Program-made: the position numbers and the translations under genes | Notes under the pieces: generated by a model | Told to the model about the DNA's origin: nothing | Database searches by the model: none | Seen by the model: the letters and a program-made list of their open reading frames with translations, nothing else | Origin: JAUQQI01 sp040289115 | GTDB lineage: Bacteria > Chloroflexota > Dehalococcoidia > JAUQQI01 | Length of the DNA stretch: 15,353 nt | Assembly: GCA_040289115.1 (NCBI GenBank) | Contig: PSKS01000058.1 | Span: 1-15,353 of the forward strand | Direction: 5' to 3' | Part shown: positions 14,819 through 15,353 of the stretch, piece by piece | Layout: every line of letters starts with the position of its first letter | Position numbering within the stretch: position 1 is the stretch's first letter

Positions 14819-14994
14819 GCTGGGCTGTGGTTTCCACCGTAAATACGTCCTGGAGGCCCGATTGGATTTATTCGCGCCGAGGCCGTTACACCTAATCTGA
14901 CGAATCTGCCCCCTGCTGTCAGGTCCCGAGCCTGCGCCCGCCGGTAGATCCGACCTGCCGCCCCATTCGTAACCCTAAGGGGAGAGTGACGATA

Positions 14995-15353
14995 TTGTCC
15001 GGCCGGCTGGTGTTTATCCTGGCCTGTATGCTGGTCACGGCGGTGGCCGGCTATGTTCCTGGTGCGGCCGCCCGGCTGGGAACACAGGAAATTACGGTGG
15101 AGATGCGGGATATAATGTTCAGCCCCCGGATGGTGACCATCTCCCCCGGCACCACAATTGTTTGGGTTAACCGGGACCCTTTTGACCACACGGTCACGGC
15201 CGACGACGGCAGTTTCAACTCCAGCCTTATTCCGCCTGGGGGTGTATTCAGGTTTACCTTTCAGCGACCGGGGAGGTATCCGTATTATTGCGTGCCCCAT
15301 GGCGGGCCGGGCGGGGTGGGGATGTCTGGGGTGGTAATCGTGGGGGCACCCCA
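14995..15353 (+). CDS. Exported plastocyanin-like cupredoxin (3' end outside the window)
   Basis: The visible 119 codons give a signal peptide (SGRLVFILACMLVTAVAG, ending near AAA) and an almost complete cupredoxin domain. Type 1 copper ligands are the His in DHTVTADDG, the Cys and His in YYCVPHGG and the Met in GVGMSG. It is a close paralogue of the cupredoxin part of the fusion gene at 13541-14734, sharing runs such as TVTADDGSF and PHGGPGGVGMSGVV. The start is uncertain: I chose the TTG at 14995, 10 bases after GGGGAG; the in-frame GTG at 14986 lies only one base after that site. Whether it also has a linker and C-terminal domains cannot be seen, as the sequence ends right after the copper loop. 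A role as a small electron carrier outside the membrane is likely from the family. Confidence 0.85.
   Translation, partial: MSGRLVFILACMLVTAVAGYVPGAAARLGTQEITVEMRDIMFSPRMVTISPGTTIVWVNRDPFDHTVTADDGSFNSSLIPPGGVFRFTFQRPGRYPYYCVPHGGPGGVGMSGVVIVGAP

Noticed and set aside
14862..14896. Possible plus-strand promoter TTGGAT with TTACAC or TAATCT for the second cupredoxin
   Set aside because: The -10 candidates match poorly or have the wrong spacing, so I do not call it.
14707..15300. Minus-strand open frame of 197 residues across the divergent gap
   Set aside because: It runs antisense to the plus-strand cupredoxin and its repeated pieces mirror that gene. It has no recognisable domain.

Overview
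The window is GC-rich throughout. Its promoters are close to the TTGACA-N17-TATAAT consensus and most genes have strong GGAG or AGGAGG ribosome binding sites. This style is common in Gram-positive (Bacillota-like) thermophiles, but nothing here fixes the taxon. The respiratory genes show an organism with membrane-bound quinol oxidation feeding c-type haem proteins outside the cytoplasmic membrane, and possibly cupredoxins.

The left half (about 1-7700, all minus strand) is one operon for an alternative complex III (ACIII), a quinol oxidoreductase. In transcription order it holds a small two-helix membrane protein, pentahaem cytochrome ActA, a Tat-exported molybdopterin-type subunit (ActB1), a four-cluster ferredoxin-like subunit (ActB2), a divergent NrfD-like membrane subunit, a second NrfD subunit that best fits ActC, ActD (DUF3341), and the lipoprotein monohaem cytochrome ActE, cut by the window edge. 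ActB is split into two genes. ActB1 keeps the four-cysteine Fe-S motif that, as I recall, ActB subunits of studied ACIII lack. The extra NrfD paralogue lies upstream of actC. A good promoter sits at 7674-7702, its -35 box overlapping the stop codon of the preceding gene.

Upstream of the complex, also on the minus strand, is a two-gene unit: a HemL-like aminotransferase and a zinc-ribbon Nudix hydrolase, overlapping by 11 bases. A divergent pair of promoters at 9518-9633 serves this unit and, on the plus strand, a cytosolic S9-family peptidase followed by a VOC-fold protein. A minus-strand MFS transporter converges on the VOC gene, with only 4 bases between the stops.

The right end holds two head-to-head, closely related exported cupredoxins. 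The minus-strand one is a fusion: cupredoxin, proline/alanine linker, unassigned middle domain and C-terminal COG4315-type repeats. The plus-strand one runs off the window. The 250-base gap between the fusion gene and the MFS gene holds a perfect consensus promoter, a 32-base perfect palindrome and a 15-bp stem-loop. The cupredoxins could be electron carriers working with ACIII, but only proximity supports this. I saw no RNA genes, CRISPR arrays, insertion sequences or phage genes. The best candidates for novelty are the unusual ACIII composition and the cupredoxin fusion protein.
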